Assembly: GCA_002794735.1 (NCBI GenBank)
Contig: NBAZ01000023.1
Location: forward strand, 1-64,000
Direction of reading: 5' to 3'
DNA from: Pyrrhoderma lamaoense
Lineage: Eukaryota > Basidiomycota > Agaricomycetes > Hymenochaetales > Hymenochaetaceae
DNA: 64,000 bases
Shown: positions 23,851 through 32,756 of the stretch, piece after piece
How the letters are laid out: each line of letters starts with the position of its first letter
Position numbering within the stretch: the first letter of the stretch is position 1
Notes under the pieces: model-generated
Database searches by the model: none
What the model saw: only the letters and a program-made list of their open reading frames with translations
What the model was told of the DNA's origin: nothing
Made by a program: the position numbers and the translations under genes

Positions 23851-24530
23851 ACTATTCGTTACATCCTGTATGTAGATTCAAAAGCCCCTACTCATATGCT
23901 CCCGCTCTTCTATTCCCCTAATTTCCAAATCTAAAAAAAAATTCATCATTCACGTATATATTGTTTTCGTTTTCCTTCATACGAAGGATCTCTCGCATTT
24001 ATATTTTATCAGCTTTGTTTGCGTCTTGTAGTCAATTATCTATTAGTTAACAATTGACATCTTAGAGTTCTAACATATGTCTTTCTCTGCGGTATAGTGC
24101 CAATGGAGAAGATGGGAAATACTCCACAAACCACAAATTGTACCGAGTCAATACTGTGCTTGAGCCTCCTGTGCTTAGGCCAGTTGTTCATTTCAGGGAA
24201 TTCACAAACATAAGAGAATATCAAAACAAATATCTTGTCCCTGTTATTTATCGCTTAGTCTCGTCTTGTCGCAGAACTTTCTTACCCTTTTTACAAGGTC
24301 GTTATCTTTTAGATTATGCTGTACGTTCGACTGCAAAGAGCCAATGCAAATACACTCAAAAGAAAAGACATTTCTACGAAAAGTCATCGAAGAAACAAAC
24401 AAAGCTAAAGAAGAAGCGCTCATTGTCGATCTATTTTATTTTCTGACTACAACTTTACTATTTGAGAAAGAGGCTAGTGCCTTGAGATTCTTGCCATGGT
24501 GATGACTTCTGTCTTGATATTCTTTCCTAT
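23851..24530. other. Intergenic, no gene recognised
   Basis: AT-rich spacer between the zinc-finger gene and the first base of the tandem duplication. A lysine-rich open frame at 24138-24446 has no support. Confidence 0.4.
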
Positions 24531-24862
24531 TGAAATCTCACCGATCATGGTGGCATGCCGCCTTCATATGTATCAAAAGACCCTGCATTTCAGCATACTT
24601 GCAAGGTTTTAAAATGTCTGAGAAGAATCGCTACTCATTGTCAACAAGAAAGGGGTACAAAGGCTATTATCATTACAATTCCATAAAGCGAGAAACTTGG
24701 ATACATTGACCAGAAACACAGAAAAAAAGACTTCGTAATTCAACCTAATCGGCACAAGAGCAGATCAATAATATACAAGTTTTGACAATAGTATCAACTT
24801 ACAATCATAATAGTATAAGGAATTCGTTCCTATTGTTGTGTGCTTGGGCCGATCATTCTTGT

Positions 24863-25293
24863 TCAAGCTGTGCCGCAGTAAGATTTGTCAATCTGTACCG
24901 CGTCAACCATGGCAGATCCTAGCTTAACAGCCTGGTTATTGGTGAGTTTATCAAGGTTTCCTGACTAAGGTTGAAACCCTCTCCTGCTGTATCGATTGCA
25001 GTAAAGATGATGGAGACGCCCGTGGGCTCGTAAGTGATCTTCCAGCACGAACCACATTGAGGGGAGTCCCAGTGCGGTATAGCTGCTGTACCGCCGATGT
25101 TTGGGAACGTCGGGAGGCTACCGAAGTTCGGGAAGATATACTCCAATCCGAATCCACCATTGGAACATGCGACGCTGTTCATGCTTCCATTTGGGTTGTC
25201 GTACGTGTTATCGTACGTCGCCATGTACTGGTCGGCGAATGCTACACTAGCGAGTAGGAGCGTGGAGTAGGCGGAGATGATCGAGAACTTCAT
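24863..25293 (-). pseudogene. Cerato-platanin, left copy, frameshifted
   Basis: Aligns over its whole length with the intact gene at 32209-32640. Residues 1-20 are a signal peptide; the mature part keeps the first three conserved cysteines (ACSNG and QCGSCW) and the IDTAGEGFNLSQ block. Near 24953-24963 the sequence AAGGTTTCC is one base shorter than AAGAGCCTCC in the sister copy, so the frame shifts and ends early at 24919 after 124 residues, losing the last cysteine and the C-terminal strand. The homologous stop would be at 24863. The missing base sits beside short G and T runs, so base-call error is possible. If real, the copy would give a misfolded product. The intact family is secreted, small, and acts at the fungal wall and as an elicitor in hosts. 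Confidence 0.75.
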
Positions 25294-25401
25294 CGTGGTA
25301 AGTATAGGCTGGTGGTTTAAGAGGTTGTAAGGATACGAATATTTGGATCAGAGAACTAGTCTTGACTTGACTGCTGTCTCTGGTCAACGTTCACTTCCCC
25401 A

Positions 25402-25409
25402 CTTATATA
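25402..25409 (-). promoter_or_regulatory. TATA box, left cerato-platanin
   Basis: TATATAAG on the minus strand, about 110 bases upstream of the start codon at 25293. The same box is at the same distance in the right copy (32749-32756). Confidence 0.6.
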
Positions 25410-26592
25410 TCTCACTGGAAACACTCGAATCAGGCTGAGTTCTCTCTGAGCGGCTGCAGGACCACCATCTTGAATCGTGCAACAACGGAACATGAAGTAC
25501 CAGTGCATATGGCTGTTCAACACTTAGCTCTCAGAACGGCGCCTCCTGTCCGCCATTCTCTATATTCCATCTATATTTCAGCTCTCGTATGAAACAAGAC
25601 AGAAATAGGATATTACACTTCACGGGATTCATCTTTTTCTAGAAAAGGAAATGATATAGTGAGTAGTAATCCGTATTGATCGCTTGAGGCGTCGGTCACA
25701 TTGCCAGTACTTCAAATTTGGTGTATGTACTCTACTATTGATGAGGTTTCTTAACATTTCTAGTCCAACATAGCTCTTGGATCTGTGTTTCGTGCTCAAT
25801 TTAGAATGGTCATATGGAGGAGGTTTGTGTTTGAGGATGTTGGAAAAATCAGTTACAAAGACACATGGTGATCAATAATGGTATATAACGGAGTGATGAA
25901 TGAGGCCACCGTATAGGCGCTGCTCTTGGAAGTGATGAAGAAATACTCTAAGGCGCTCAAGAACTTCGGGTAAGTAAACACCTTACGGCAGTGCGTGCCA
26001 GCTGCTATTGGGGATCAGACAGAGAACCAGATTAAGATGACTGTCGGGGATTCGGGTCCGCTATAAATGTCTAATTCTAGCAGTATAGAGGACGTGCTTT
26101 GTTTTGGATGTTATCTTCAACGACCACTGGATCCGATCAGTGAAAATTAGTAGTTGATCTGAATCTTTCCTTTGTTGAGTGCGTACTTAAAGCCAACGAA
26201 CCGAGTCCTAGAATTTTACAAGGCCTACCCCTTATACTTCGTTGACTGTCATTTAGAAGATTATGATAATATACGATGTGATAAACATTCTGATGAGATA
26301 TGGAAAATATGGAAACCCCCCTCCTGCGCCTGTTTTGTAAAGAAATAGTAAGGTATATATATACAAGGATCGATCATTATTAGCTACTAGTATTGACTGA
26401 GTACGCTATGTTCAAATAATGAAATATTGATTTTCCTTTGTATTTAGTACTGATTCAAAGCACTGCTTGAAGTAGCATATCATTGATGATCAAGATGCAT
26501 GTAGATAGTTGTACGATAAGATAATAATGTATTGTATATTGGCCATCTATTCCTTGCTGAGATCAAATCTAAGCTACGATGGCATTCAGCCT

Positions 26593-26600
26593 GAGACTAT
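26593..26600. repeat. Target-site duplication, left
   Basis: GAGACTAT directly abuts the left end of the transposon and is repeated at 31397-31404 directly after its right end. Confidence 0.9.
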
Positions 26601-26601
26601 G

Positions 26602-26674
26602 GGGAGGGGCAATCCCCATAAGAAACGCGCGTAAGTTTTTTTTTGTTATTAGTCAGAATTTGTATTATATAAGC
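26602..26674 (+). repeat. Left terminal inverted repeat, 73 bp
   Basis: Runs from GGGAGGGGCAATCCCC to TTATATAAGC and matches 31323-31395 in reverse complement without mismatch by eye. It includes a run of nine T. Only the outermost base (26601 G versus 31396 A, reverse complement T) does not match. Confidence 0.9.
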
Positions 26675-27028
26675 AAAATATGTGTGACAGTAGTTTAGTT
26701 AAAAACACCTACTTTTTCGAGCCGCGATGGCCCTCTCAATAAACTCTCTAAAATAACAAAAAAATTACTGTGTGATCTAAAGAAGAAAACCTAAAAAACT
26801 GTTAAGCCGAATTTTCACATTTTTAAGTTTAAAGAAAGTTATTAAGAGTTTAGAATTTGAAAGTGAAATAACTCAAAAAATACTCAAGAAATTAAAAATC
26901 TAAGATAACAGATTTCAAGATTTATATTTAAAGTTTTTAAGCTAAAAGTTAGAAGGCATAAGATTAAGTTTTAAAATTTAAGTCGAAGATTTAAGTTTCT
27001 GTAAAAAATAAGAATTTTATATTATATA

Positions 27029-27071
27029 AGCGGGGCTGCGGTCAGTTGATCCAACTGACCGTGGCCCCGCT
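27029..27071. repeat. Subterminal hairpin 1
   Basis: 20-bp arms (27029-27048 and 27052-27071; two mismatches) around a 3-base loop. It begins with AGCGGGGC, is preceded by TTATATA as in the inner end of the terminal repeat, and is followed by a nine-T run and GTC. It is a counterpart of hairpins 2 and 3 at the right end. Confidence 0.85.
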
Positions 27072-27096
27072 TTTTTTTTGTCATTTCTACTCCCCT

Positions 27097-27121
27097 GTGC
27101 CCGTGAACATCTCTAGGGCAC
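27097..27121. repeat. Spaced dyad GTGCCC...GGGCAC, left
   Basis: GTGCCC at 27097-27102 and GGGCAC at 27116-27121. The block around it (CTGTGCCCGTGAACA...GGGCACAAG) is repeated in reverse complement at 31071-31095, so it belongs to the interrupted inner inverted repeat. Confidence 0.75.
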
Positions 27122-27238
27122 AAGAGTAAGTTAAAATGACAAAAACTAAGCTTAAAAAATAAGAATATAAGTTAAAAAATAAGAAATTTAAATTATTGAG
27201 TTAAATTTTGTTATATTTTGTAAGAAATTATCATAATC

Positions 27239-27309
27239 TTATCGTCACGGTTATACGTGACGATAACGCGTTAATCGTAACGCGTCATAAATGACATTTG
27301 AAATGTCAT
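27239..27309. repeat. Three palindromes in tandem before the transposase start
   Basis: Back to back: TTATCGTCACG / CGTGACGATAA (27239-27266), CGCGTTA / TAACGCG (27267-27284) and ATGACATTT / AAATGTCAT (27291-27309). They lie about 80 bases upstream of the proposed start codon and could be binding sites for a dimeric protein, such as the transposase itself, or form part of the promoter. That role is inference. Confidence 0.8.
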
Positions 27310-27466
27310 AAGTTTAAAAATAGAAAAACATACCTTTTCATGTCAAAAAACAAGTTTTTTAACTTAATTTTAAGCTATATTATCTTTAAAATGCCTTCAT
27401 ATCTATCAAAATCAAGTAAAAGTAAATTAAAACGACTGAAAGAACAACGAGAGCTAGCAAAACAGG

Positions 27467-27501
<35 letters not shown>

Positions 27502-28344
27502 ACAACAGCAACAGCAACAGCATCTCGCTCTACAGCTAGTAGTTCTGGCTCTGGGACCTCGGGCTACTTTACTAGAGCAAGGTTGGCTGGGTTTGAGTCC
27601 TTAAGAAGAGAAAAAGAGGAACTCGAAGCCCAGAATTCTAGTATTCGGGCAAGAGTAGAGCTACTGGAGGACTCGGTTCAAAGGCTTGCTGAACTTGAAG
27701 AAGAGAATCTTCGTCTTGAAGAGAATGCTAGAGTCTTGGAGCTAGAAACAGAAGAACTGGAATCAGAACTGGCCGAACTAGGGGAGACCTACGAGCGAGA
27801 CCTTCGGGATGCTCGTAAGCGAGTAGAGAGTCTGGTTCTTCTGAAAGACAGCAAGAAAACTGCCATCTACCGCTTGAAGAATAGGGCCAAGGACCTTGAG
27901 GCCGTCAACAATAACTACAAGGAGAATCTTGATATGTTAGTTGAAGAATTAGAAGAAAAGAAGATCGAACTCACCCAGACATACGAGACACTAGCCCAGA
28001 CTCGGGCAACCCTCCTTCAAGCTCAGAAGCATCTTCAACTTACAAAAAATGCTCTATCTTCATCTTGTGAGTCCTACTTGAAGCTTGAGAAGGAGTTAAG
28101 AGCTTCCCAAGCGAAGCTCTCTGGGTTATCTCTGAAAAACGAAAGTCTGAAGTCAAGACTTAGCCGCTCTCGTAAGACGGCCAAGATTCGCTACGACCTC
28201 TATTTTAAAGCTCAAAAAATGGTTGATAAGTACCGAACGATCGTAAAGAAGGCAAATATAGTATTCAACTTATCTGAAAAGGGAGTCTATACCCCCGGGT
28301 TCCGATCCCTTATCCGGATAGTGGTTCAACTTGGATGTCCATCT

Positions 28345-28347
28345 TGA
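28345..28347 (+). other. In-frame TGA inside transposase
   Basis: Lies between LGCPS and KAGRIL in an otherwise continuous frame. The codon after is AAG; no known strong read-through context is visible, and no intron of usable length removes it. Most simply a nonsense mutation. Confidence 0.75.
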
Positions 28348-29881
28348 AAGGCCGGCCGTATCCTTCATTGCGTCCTAGGCTATGTATCGCAGTGGATATC
28401 AAGGCCTAGAGGTGTCCGAGAACTAAAAGAAGTTAGTTCTCGGACAGTTAGAAGGGTGATTTTAGAGGGGGGGGTGGCGGCAGACGTACAAGCTGGTTAC
28501 GAGATAAACCAGGCTGCCGGTAAGATAGAGAACATACAACCTAAATAGAAATAGAATTTTAACTTTTTAACTTACTTTAAAGGTTTTACCATTGGAGGCG
28601 ATGGTACTAGTAATAAAAATCAAAATTATGAGTCTTTACATTTAAATTTGTGTGCCCCGGACTCTTACCTTCAAAACGACCCCTCCGAGACCAAGCCTAA
28701 GGTTCGGATGCTTGGAGTTAATCTAACAGCGAATCATAAGTCAGCGACTCAAGCTCAAGAAATAAGAGAACGACTTGAAAATGTTCTAAATACCTTCAAA
28801 TCAAGTCCTGTGTCTTCAAATCTTGGTCTTGGGGAGTGTTTTAATGTGTTTTCTGTTCCTCTTAAGTTCTTGGGGCTCCATAGCGACCACGCTGAAGATC
28901 AAAAGTCAAAATATAGAATACTACAGAAATGGAAAGAAGAGAACTTACCCCGGGCCTACGGAGCTCGTTTTTTTTACTCTAAGACCCCTGAGGAACAAGC
29001 AGAACTACTATCCGAACGTAGAGCTATGTATCTTAGAGAGCGCGAGGGTCTCGTCTTGAATTCTGAAGAAGATGAAGAAGAATCTGCTGATAAATGGTCT
29101 GACTGGCTGTTCTGTTCGTTTGCTGAAGAGGCTATGACTCTACTTACCGATGAGGAAAGGGGGAGGGACTCCCTATTTGTCTGGGTCGGCTGCTGTATGC
29201 ATAAGGATCTAAATGCTGTAAAAGGAGGGAACTTAGCTATGCAAGAGGTCTGGAAAACTAAAGAAGACTCACCGGTACCCCTAGCCAACAAAGACAACGC
29301 CATAGTCATCGAATTGGCTACGGCTGGGCTAGATCCCGAGACTATAGCCTCTTCTAGGGCTCGGGACGTATCTATCGGGGGGGCCGCTAAGCTCCTCAGC
29401 CTAATGGGGGCCCTATTTAACAATAAGGACGACAAAAAAGGGCTTCATAATACCTACAATTGGTATATGAAGATGCATACTGGGTCTTCGACACCTTTTC
29501 CCGAGGTGTCGAATACACGGTATGCCTCCCTTCTTGAGGCCGCCTGCGTCGTCTTCGAACAAAAAAACCTTTTTATCGACCTTATGGAGTTCGCAAGAGA
29601 CCTCAAGTCGAACCACACTCTGAACAATATGGAGAAGAATATCTTGAAGGGCCTCCAAGATCCCAGTACAGTATCCGAGATAGGAGTCTTCGTACTGTAC
29701 TACGAGGCCGTCTCGTTCCCCTTTATCTGTACGGTCCGTGGCGAGGGTCTTGAATCGCAGAATGGACTAGATTTTGGTCCATTCTTCTTGCAGGTCAAAA
29801 GGCACCTCTCGATATTGATCGAGAGGCCTTTTCTTCTTCTTTCGGAGTCCTCGTGCCCCTCGGAGGCCATTCTATGTGCAG

Positions 29882-30029
29882 GTAAGTCTGAAATATCAAT
29901 CAAATCAGTCGAATGTACGAGTACATGTATATACATATGTTCAACATATGTATATACATGTACTTGTATCATATTTATTATTCTTGATTCAAATAAATAT
30001 AATTACTCACTAATAATCCAATTTTTTAG
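29882..30029 (+). other. Transposase intron 2, almost half palindrome
   Basis: A 148-nt GT-AG intron (GTAAGT...TTTTAG). Its middle is a perfect palindrome of 43 bases: arms 29921-29941 and 29943-29963, 21 bp each, around one base. The arms are alternating purine/pyrimidine (GTACATGTATATACATATG). In RNA this would bring the donor and branch site close together. Confidence 0.85.
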
Positions 30030-30948
30030 ACACTGGGTCTACTTGGCAACACCCCGGGGCCGTAGCTCTAGTCCAGGAGTTCGCGAGGACGTCGGATCAC
30101 CTAGAGGAGCTTCTCGTAGCTTTTTTGAAAGGGGCTCTAACTACATTCGAGAGGTTTATGTCAGAGTTTGAAGAAGAAGGGCTATTGTCAAGACTCACCG
30201 AGGACCAAAAAAGGGCCGCCTGGGTCCCTACTACAAACGATGCCAACGAGGGGGCCTTTGGGAGGTACCGGCTCTCTGTCAGAGCCGCCCCAAGGGTCAC
30301 TAATGAGTATTTTAATTCATTAAATAAACATCTTTATAACAATACTCAAGATTTTATGGAGGGGGTACTCACCTCTTTTGAATCCCAAAGCCACCTCCGT
30401 AGGGTCGCACGCGCTCGAGACGCTGCCGGCATTGACAGGAAACGTCAAGCGGCCATAATCGAAGATCTAACGAAGCAAGTTGAAATTAAAAGGCTAAAGT
30501 TAGAAACTCGGGCTAGAAAAAAGGAAGAAAAGCTTAAACTTACGAGAGAGGTTATTTTAATTTTGGAATATGATACGCTTCGGGAACTTTCCAACCTTCG
30601 TCTCAAGGAGCAGCTCGCTCGCCTGGCTCTCGAGGACCCGGGTATCCCTTCATACGGTCTAATGAACAAGGCTCAGCTTCTTGAGACCTTGTCATTGGCC
30701 TTAGATAGATATAAGTCTAGAAATAATTTAATTTGATGTATTTTTTAGAAGATTTTGATTACTTTTTAACATTATTTCATACTATATGCATATTAAATAG
30801 AATCTATGTACCTTTTCTTCTTATATTTCATCAAAATAAAGTAGATTTATCGTTTTAAAAAGTTTCTAAGATAGTTTTTAGGCTTAAAATACACCCGACT
30901 GCCTTAGAAACGTTTACGGCAGTCGAGTGTCGAGGTGGACAAAAAAAA

Positions 30949-30992
30949 AGCGAAGCTGCGGACAGTCTGATCAGACTGTCCACAGCTTCGCT
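30949..30992. repeat. Subterminal hairpin 2
   Basis: 22-bp arms (30949-30970 and 30971-30992) with one mismatch and no loop, starting AGCGAAGCTGC. Flanked on the left by nine A and on the right by TATATAA, the mirror of hairpin 1. Confidence 0.85.
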
Positions 30993-31070
30993 TATATAAC
31001 ATAAATACCTTATTTTTTAAGTTATATTCTTGTTTTTTTAACTTAGTTTTATTCATATTAACATACCCTT

Positions 31071-31095
31071 GTGCCCAAGATTTGTTCACGGGCAC
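31071..31095. repeat. Spaced dyad GTGCCC...GGGCAC, right
   Basis: Reverse-complement partner of the block at 27097-27121. Confidence 0.75.
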
Positions 31096-31120
31096 AGGGA
31101 ATCTGAATTGACAAAAAAAA

Positions 31121-31162
31121 AGCGGGACTGCGGACAGTTGATCAACTGTCCGCAGTCCCGCT
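31121..31162. repeat. Subterminal hairpin 3, perfect 42-bp palindrome
   Basis: 21-bp perfect arms (31121-31141 and 31142-31162), starting AGCGGGACTGCGGAC. Preceded by GACAAAAAAAA and followed by TATATAA. It is the closest match of hairpin 1 in inverted orientation. Confidence 0.9.
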
Positions 31163-31322
31163 TATATAATTATATATCTTTAATTTTTAGCTTACAATCT
31201 TATTTATTAACTTAATTCCTTTCATTTTAATCTTTGATCACACATTTTTAAGCTTAAATTGAATTATTCTATTCATCTAATCTAAGTGTACTTAAGTGTC
31301 ACATTATTTTATCGATAAATAC

Positions 31323-31395
31323 GCTTATATAATACAAATTCTGACTAATAACAAAAAAAAACTTACGCGCGTTTCTTATGGGGATTGCCCCTCCC
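31323..31395 (-). repeat. Right terminal inverted repeat, 73 bp
   Basis: Reverse complement of 26602-26674. Directly followed by the terminal base 31396 and the target duplication at 31397-31404. Confidence 0.9.
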
Positions 31396-31396
31396 A

Positions 31397-31404
31397 GAGA
31401 CTAT
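31397..31404. repeat. Target-site duplication, right
   Basis: GAGACTAT, identical to 26593-26600. In the sister copy (about 33949) the six bases GAGACT are absent altogether. Confidence 0.9.
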
Positions 31405-31610
31405 ATAATATAGGCTTTATCAAGGAAGTAACGGTGCAAACCATAAACTCCAATTTATTTAATTTATTGAATACTTGAGGTTATTATCATCAAATATGAC
31501 GATCTTGTTACTGATTCAAAGTGGTCGGAGAAGGACACACTAATCTTGGAGCCTTACCCACCTTCGACATAGCTATATGTAGATCAGTGGCTTCAGTTTT
31601 GTCGAAACTA

Positions 31611-31821
31611 CTATACTCCACAAAAGTTTTGCGACACACCTTGTAATTCATCTGTCTTAGATATTGTACAAGAACTACACGTCTTCGTTCTAATAAAATA
31701 TGTATGTTAGCTAAAGATGATAGATAGAATTATATGTATATAAATTAATAATACTATATACTAAGTCTATATATTTTTTCATTAAAATCTCATGCTGTCG
31801 CAAAACTTTTGTGGAGTATAG
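31611..31821. mobile_element. 211-bp MITE with TA target duplication
   Basis: Perfect 26-bp terminal inverted repeats, CTATACTCCACAAAAG... at 31611-31636 and its reverse complement at 31796-31821, flanked by TA at 31609-31610 and 31822-31823. The interior is AT-rich and codes for nothing. The matching place in the right duplication copy (TA at 34156-34157) is uninterrupted. TA duplication and small size fit a nonautonomous Tc1/mariner-type element, mobilised from elsewhere in the genome. Confidence 0.93.
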
Positions 31822-32208
31822 TACGTCATCCGCGTTATCGAATCCTAGCATTGACCCACTATCAGGAAGAGTATTATGAAATCTCACCGATCATGGTGGC
31901 ATGCCGCCTTCATATGTATCGAAAGACCCTGCATTTCAGCATACTTGGAAGGTTCTAAAATGTCTGAGAAGAATCGCTACTCATTGTCAACAAGAAAGGG
32001 GTACAAAGGCTATTATCATTACAAGTCCATAAAGCGAGAAACTTGGATACATTGACCAGAAACACAGAAAAAAAGACTTCGTAATTCAACCTAATCGGCA
32101 CAAGAGCAGATTAATAATACGCAAGTTTTGACAATAGTATCAACTTACAATCATAATAGTATAAGGAATTCGTTCCTATTGATGTGTGCTCAGGCCGATC
32201 ACTCTTGT

Positions 32209-32640
32209 TCAAGCCGTGCCGCAGTAAGATCTGTCAACCTGTACTGCATCAACCATGGCAGATCCCAGCTTAACGGCCTGGTTATCGGTGAGTTTATCAA
32301 GAGCCTCCTGACTAAGGTTGAATCCCTCTCCTGCTGTGTCAATTGCAGTGACGTAGATGTAGACACCAGTAGGTTCGTATGAGATCTTCCAGCACGAGCC
32401 ACATTGAGGGGAGTTCCAGTGCGGTATGGCTGCTGCACCACCGATGTTTGGGAACGTCGGGAGATCACCGAAAGTCGGGAAGCGAGCTGCCAGGCCGTAT
32501 TCACCATTAGAACATGCGACGCTGTTCATGCTTCCGTATTTGTTGTCGTATGTGTTGTCATACGTCGCTTTGTACTGGTCGGCGAATGCTGCACTAGCGA
32601 GTAGGAGCGTGGAGAAGGCGGAGATGGTCGAGAACTTCAT
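32209..32640 (-). CDS. Cerato-platanin family protein, intact copy
   Basis: Single-exon gene of 143 residues. Residues 1-20 form a signal peptide (MKFSTISAFSTLLLASAAFA). The mature protein of about 123 residues has the four conserved cysteines (one in VACSNG, two in QCGSCW, one near the end in SYCG), expected to form two disulfides, and the family block IPHWNSPQCG. Cerato-platanins are small secreted, expansin-like proteins without known catalysis; they bind chitin oligomers, loosen polysaccharide networks, and are sensed by plants as elicitors. The ATG at 32640 lies about 110 bases below a TATA box. It is the functional member of the tandem pair; the other copy at 24863-25293 carries a frameshift. 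No introns, unlike most neighbours. Confidence 0.9.
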   Translation of the reverse strand: MKFSTISAFSTLLLASAAFADQYKATYDNTYDNKYGSMNSVACSNGEYGLAARFPTFGDLPTFPNIGGAAAIPHWNSPQCGSCWKISYEPTGVYIYVTAIDTAGEGFNLSQEALDKLTDNQAVKLGSAMVDAVQVDRSYCGTA

Positions 32641-32748
32641 TGTGGTGAGTATAGGCTGGTGGTTTAAGAGGTTGTAAGGATACGAATATTTGGATCAGAG
32701 AACTAGTCTTGACTTGACTGCTGTCTCTGGTCGACGTTCACTTCCCCA

Positions 32749-32756
32749 CTTATATA
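32749..32756 (-). promoter_or_regulatory. TATA box, right cerato-platanin
   Basis: TATATAAG on the minus strand, about 110 bases upstream of the start codon at 32640, in the same place as in the left copy. Confidence 0.6.

Larger units (their letters stand above)
27391..30736 (+). pseudogene. Transposase (KDZ-like), one in-frame stop
   Basis: Exons 27391..28519, 28583..29881 and 30030..30736 join in frame (1,045 codons) if the TGA at 28345-28347 (codon 319) is read through. Without it the frame is open on both sides and the protein continues smoothly into KAGRILH. N-terminal 60 residues are basic plus an Ala/Thr repeat from a (GCA/ACA) microsatellite (about 27465-27521); residues about 70-300 are a long coiled coil; then a conserved segment KGVYTPGFRSLIRI. 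The catalytic region has GGDGTS (D383), GCCMHKDLN (C580-H583) and TNDANEGAFGRYR (E883), which I read as the acidic residues and C..H insert of an RNase-H-fold transposase. The C-terminus is a lysine/leucine-rich helix. Start chosen at the first ATG, before MPSYLSKSSKSKLKR. Autonomous activity is doubtful because of the stop. Confidence 0.8.
26601..31396 (+). mobile_element. 4.8-kb DNA transposon, KDZ-like
   Basis: Bounded by an 8-bp target-site duplication (GAGACTAT) and 73-bp perfect terminal inverted repeats (26602-26674 and 31323-31395). Inside is one three-exon transposase gene on the plus strand, with AT-rich noncoding shoulders of about 0.7 kb at each end that hold hairpins and a second, interrupted inverted-repeat zone. 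The internal GC content is higher than that of the host flanks. An 8-bp duplication is usual for hAT and for Zisupton-type elements; together with the transposase motifs this suggests the KDZ group, but assignment is inference. The right duplication copy lacks the element at the matching place (33949/33950). The termini GGGGAGGGGCAATCCCC are themselves partly palindromic. Confidence 0.92.
24531..31876. repeat. Tandem duplication, left copy (interrupted)
   Basis: The stretch beginning TGAAATCTCACCG at 24531 is repeated as a direct tandem copy beginning at 31877. Subtracting the 4.8-kb transposon (26601-31396, plus its 8-bp duplication) and the 211-bp MITE (31611-31821, plus TA) leaves about 2.33 kb, the same length as the right copy. 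The copies are similar throughout by eye (scattered substitutions and small indels) and contain one cerato-platanin gene each, with its promoter. The end of the unit matches ...AAGAGTAT at 31867-31874 and 34201-34208. Confidence 0.9.

Noticed and set aside
24138..24446. Lysine-rich 102-codon frame
   Set aside because: Composition follows A-rich DNA; no conserved feature, no promoter, no splice partners.
28321..28350. A 30-nt GT...AG segment that could remove the TGA in the transposase
   Set aside because: Too short for an intron and it would delete the conserved VVQLGCPS segment.
28974..29435. Serine-rich 153-codon minus-strand frame within the transposon
   Set aside because: Antisense shadow of the transposase exon.
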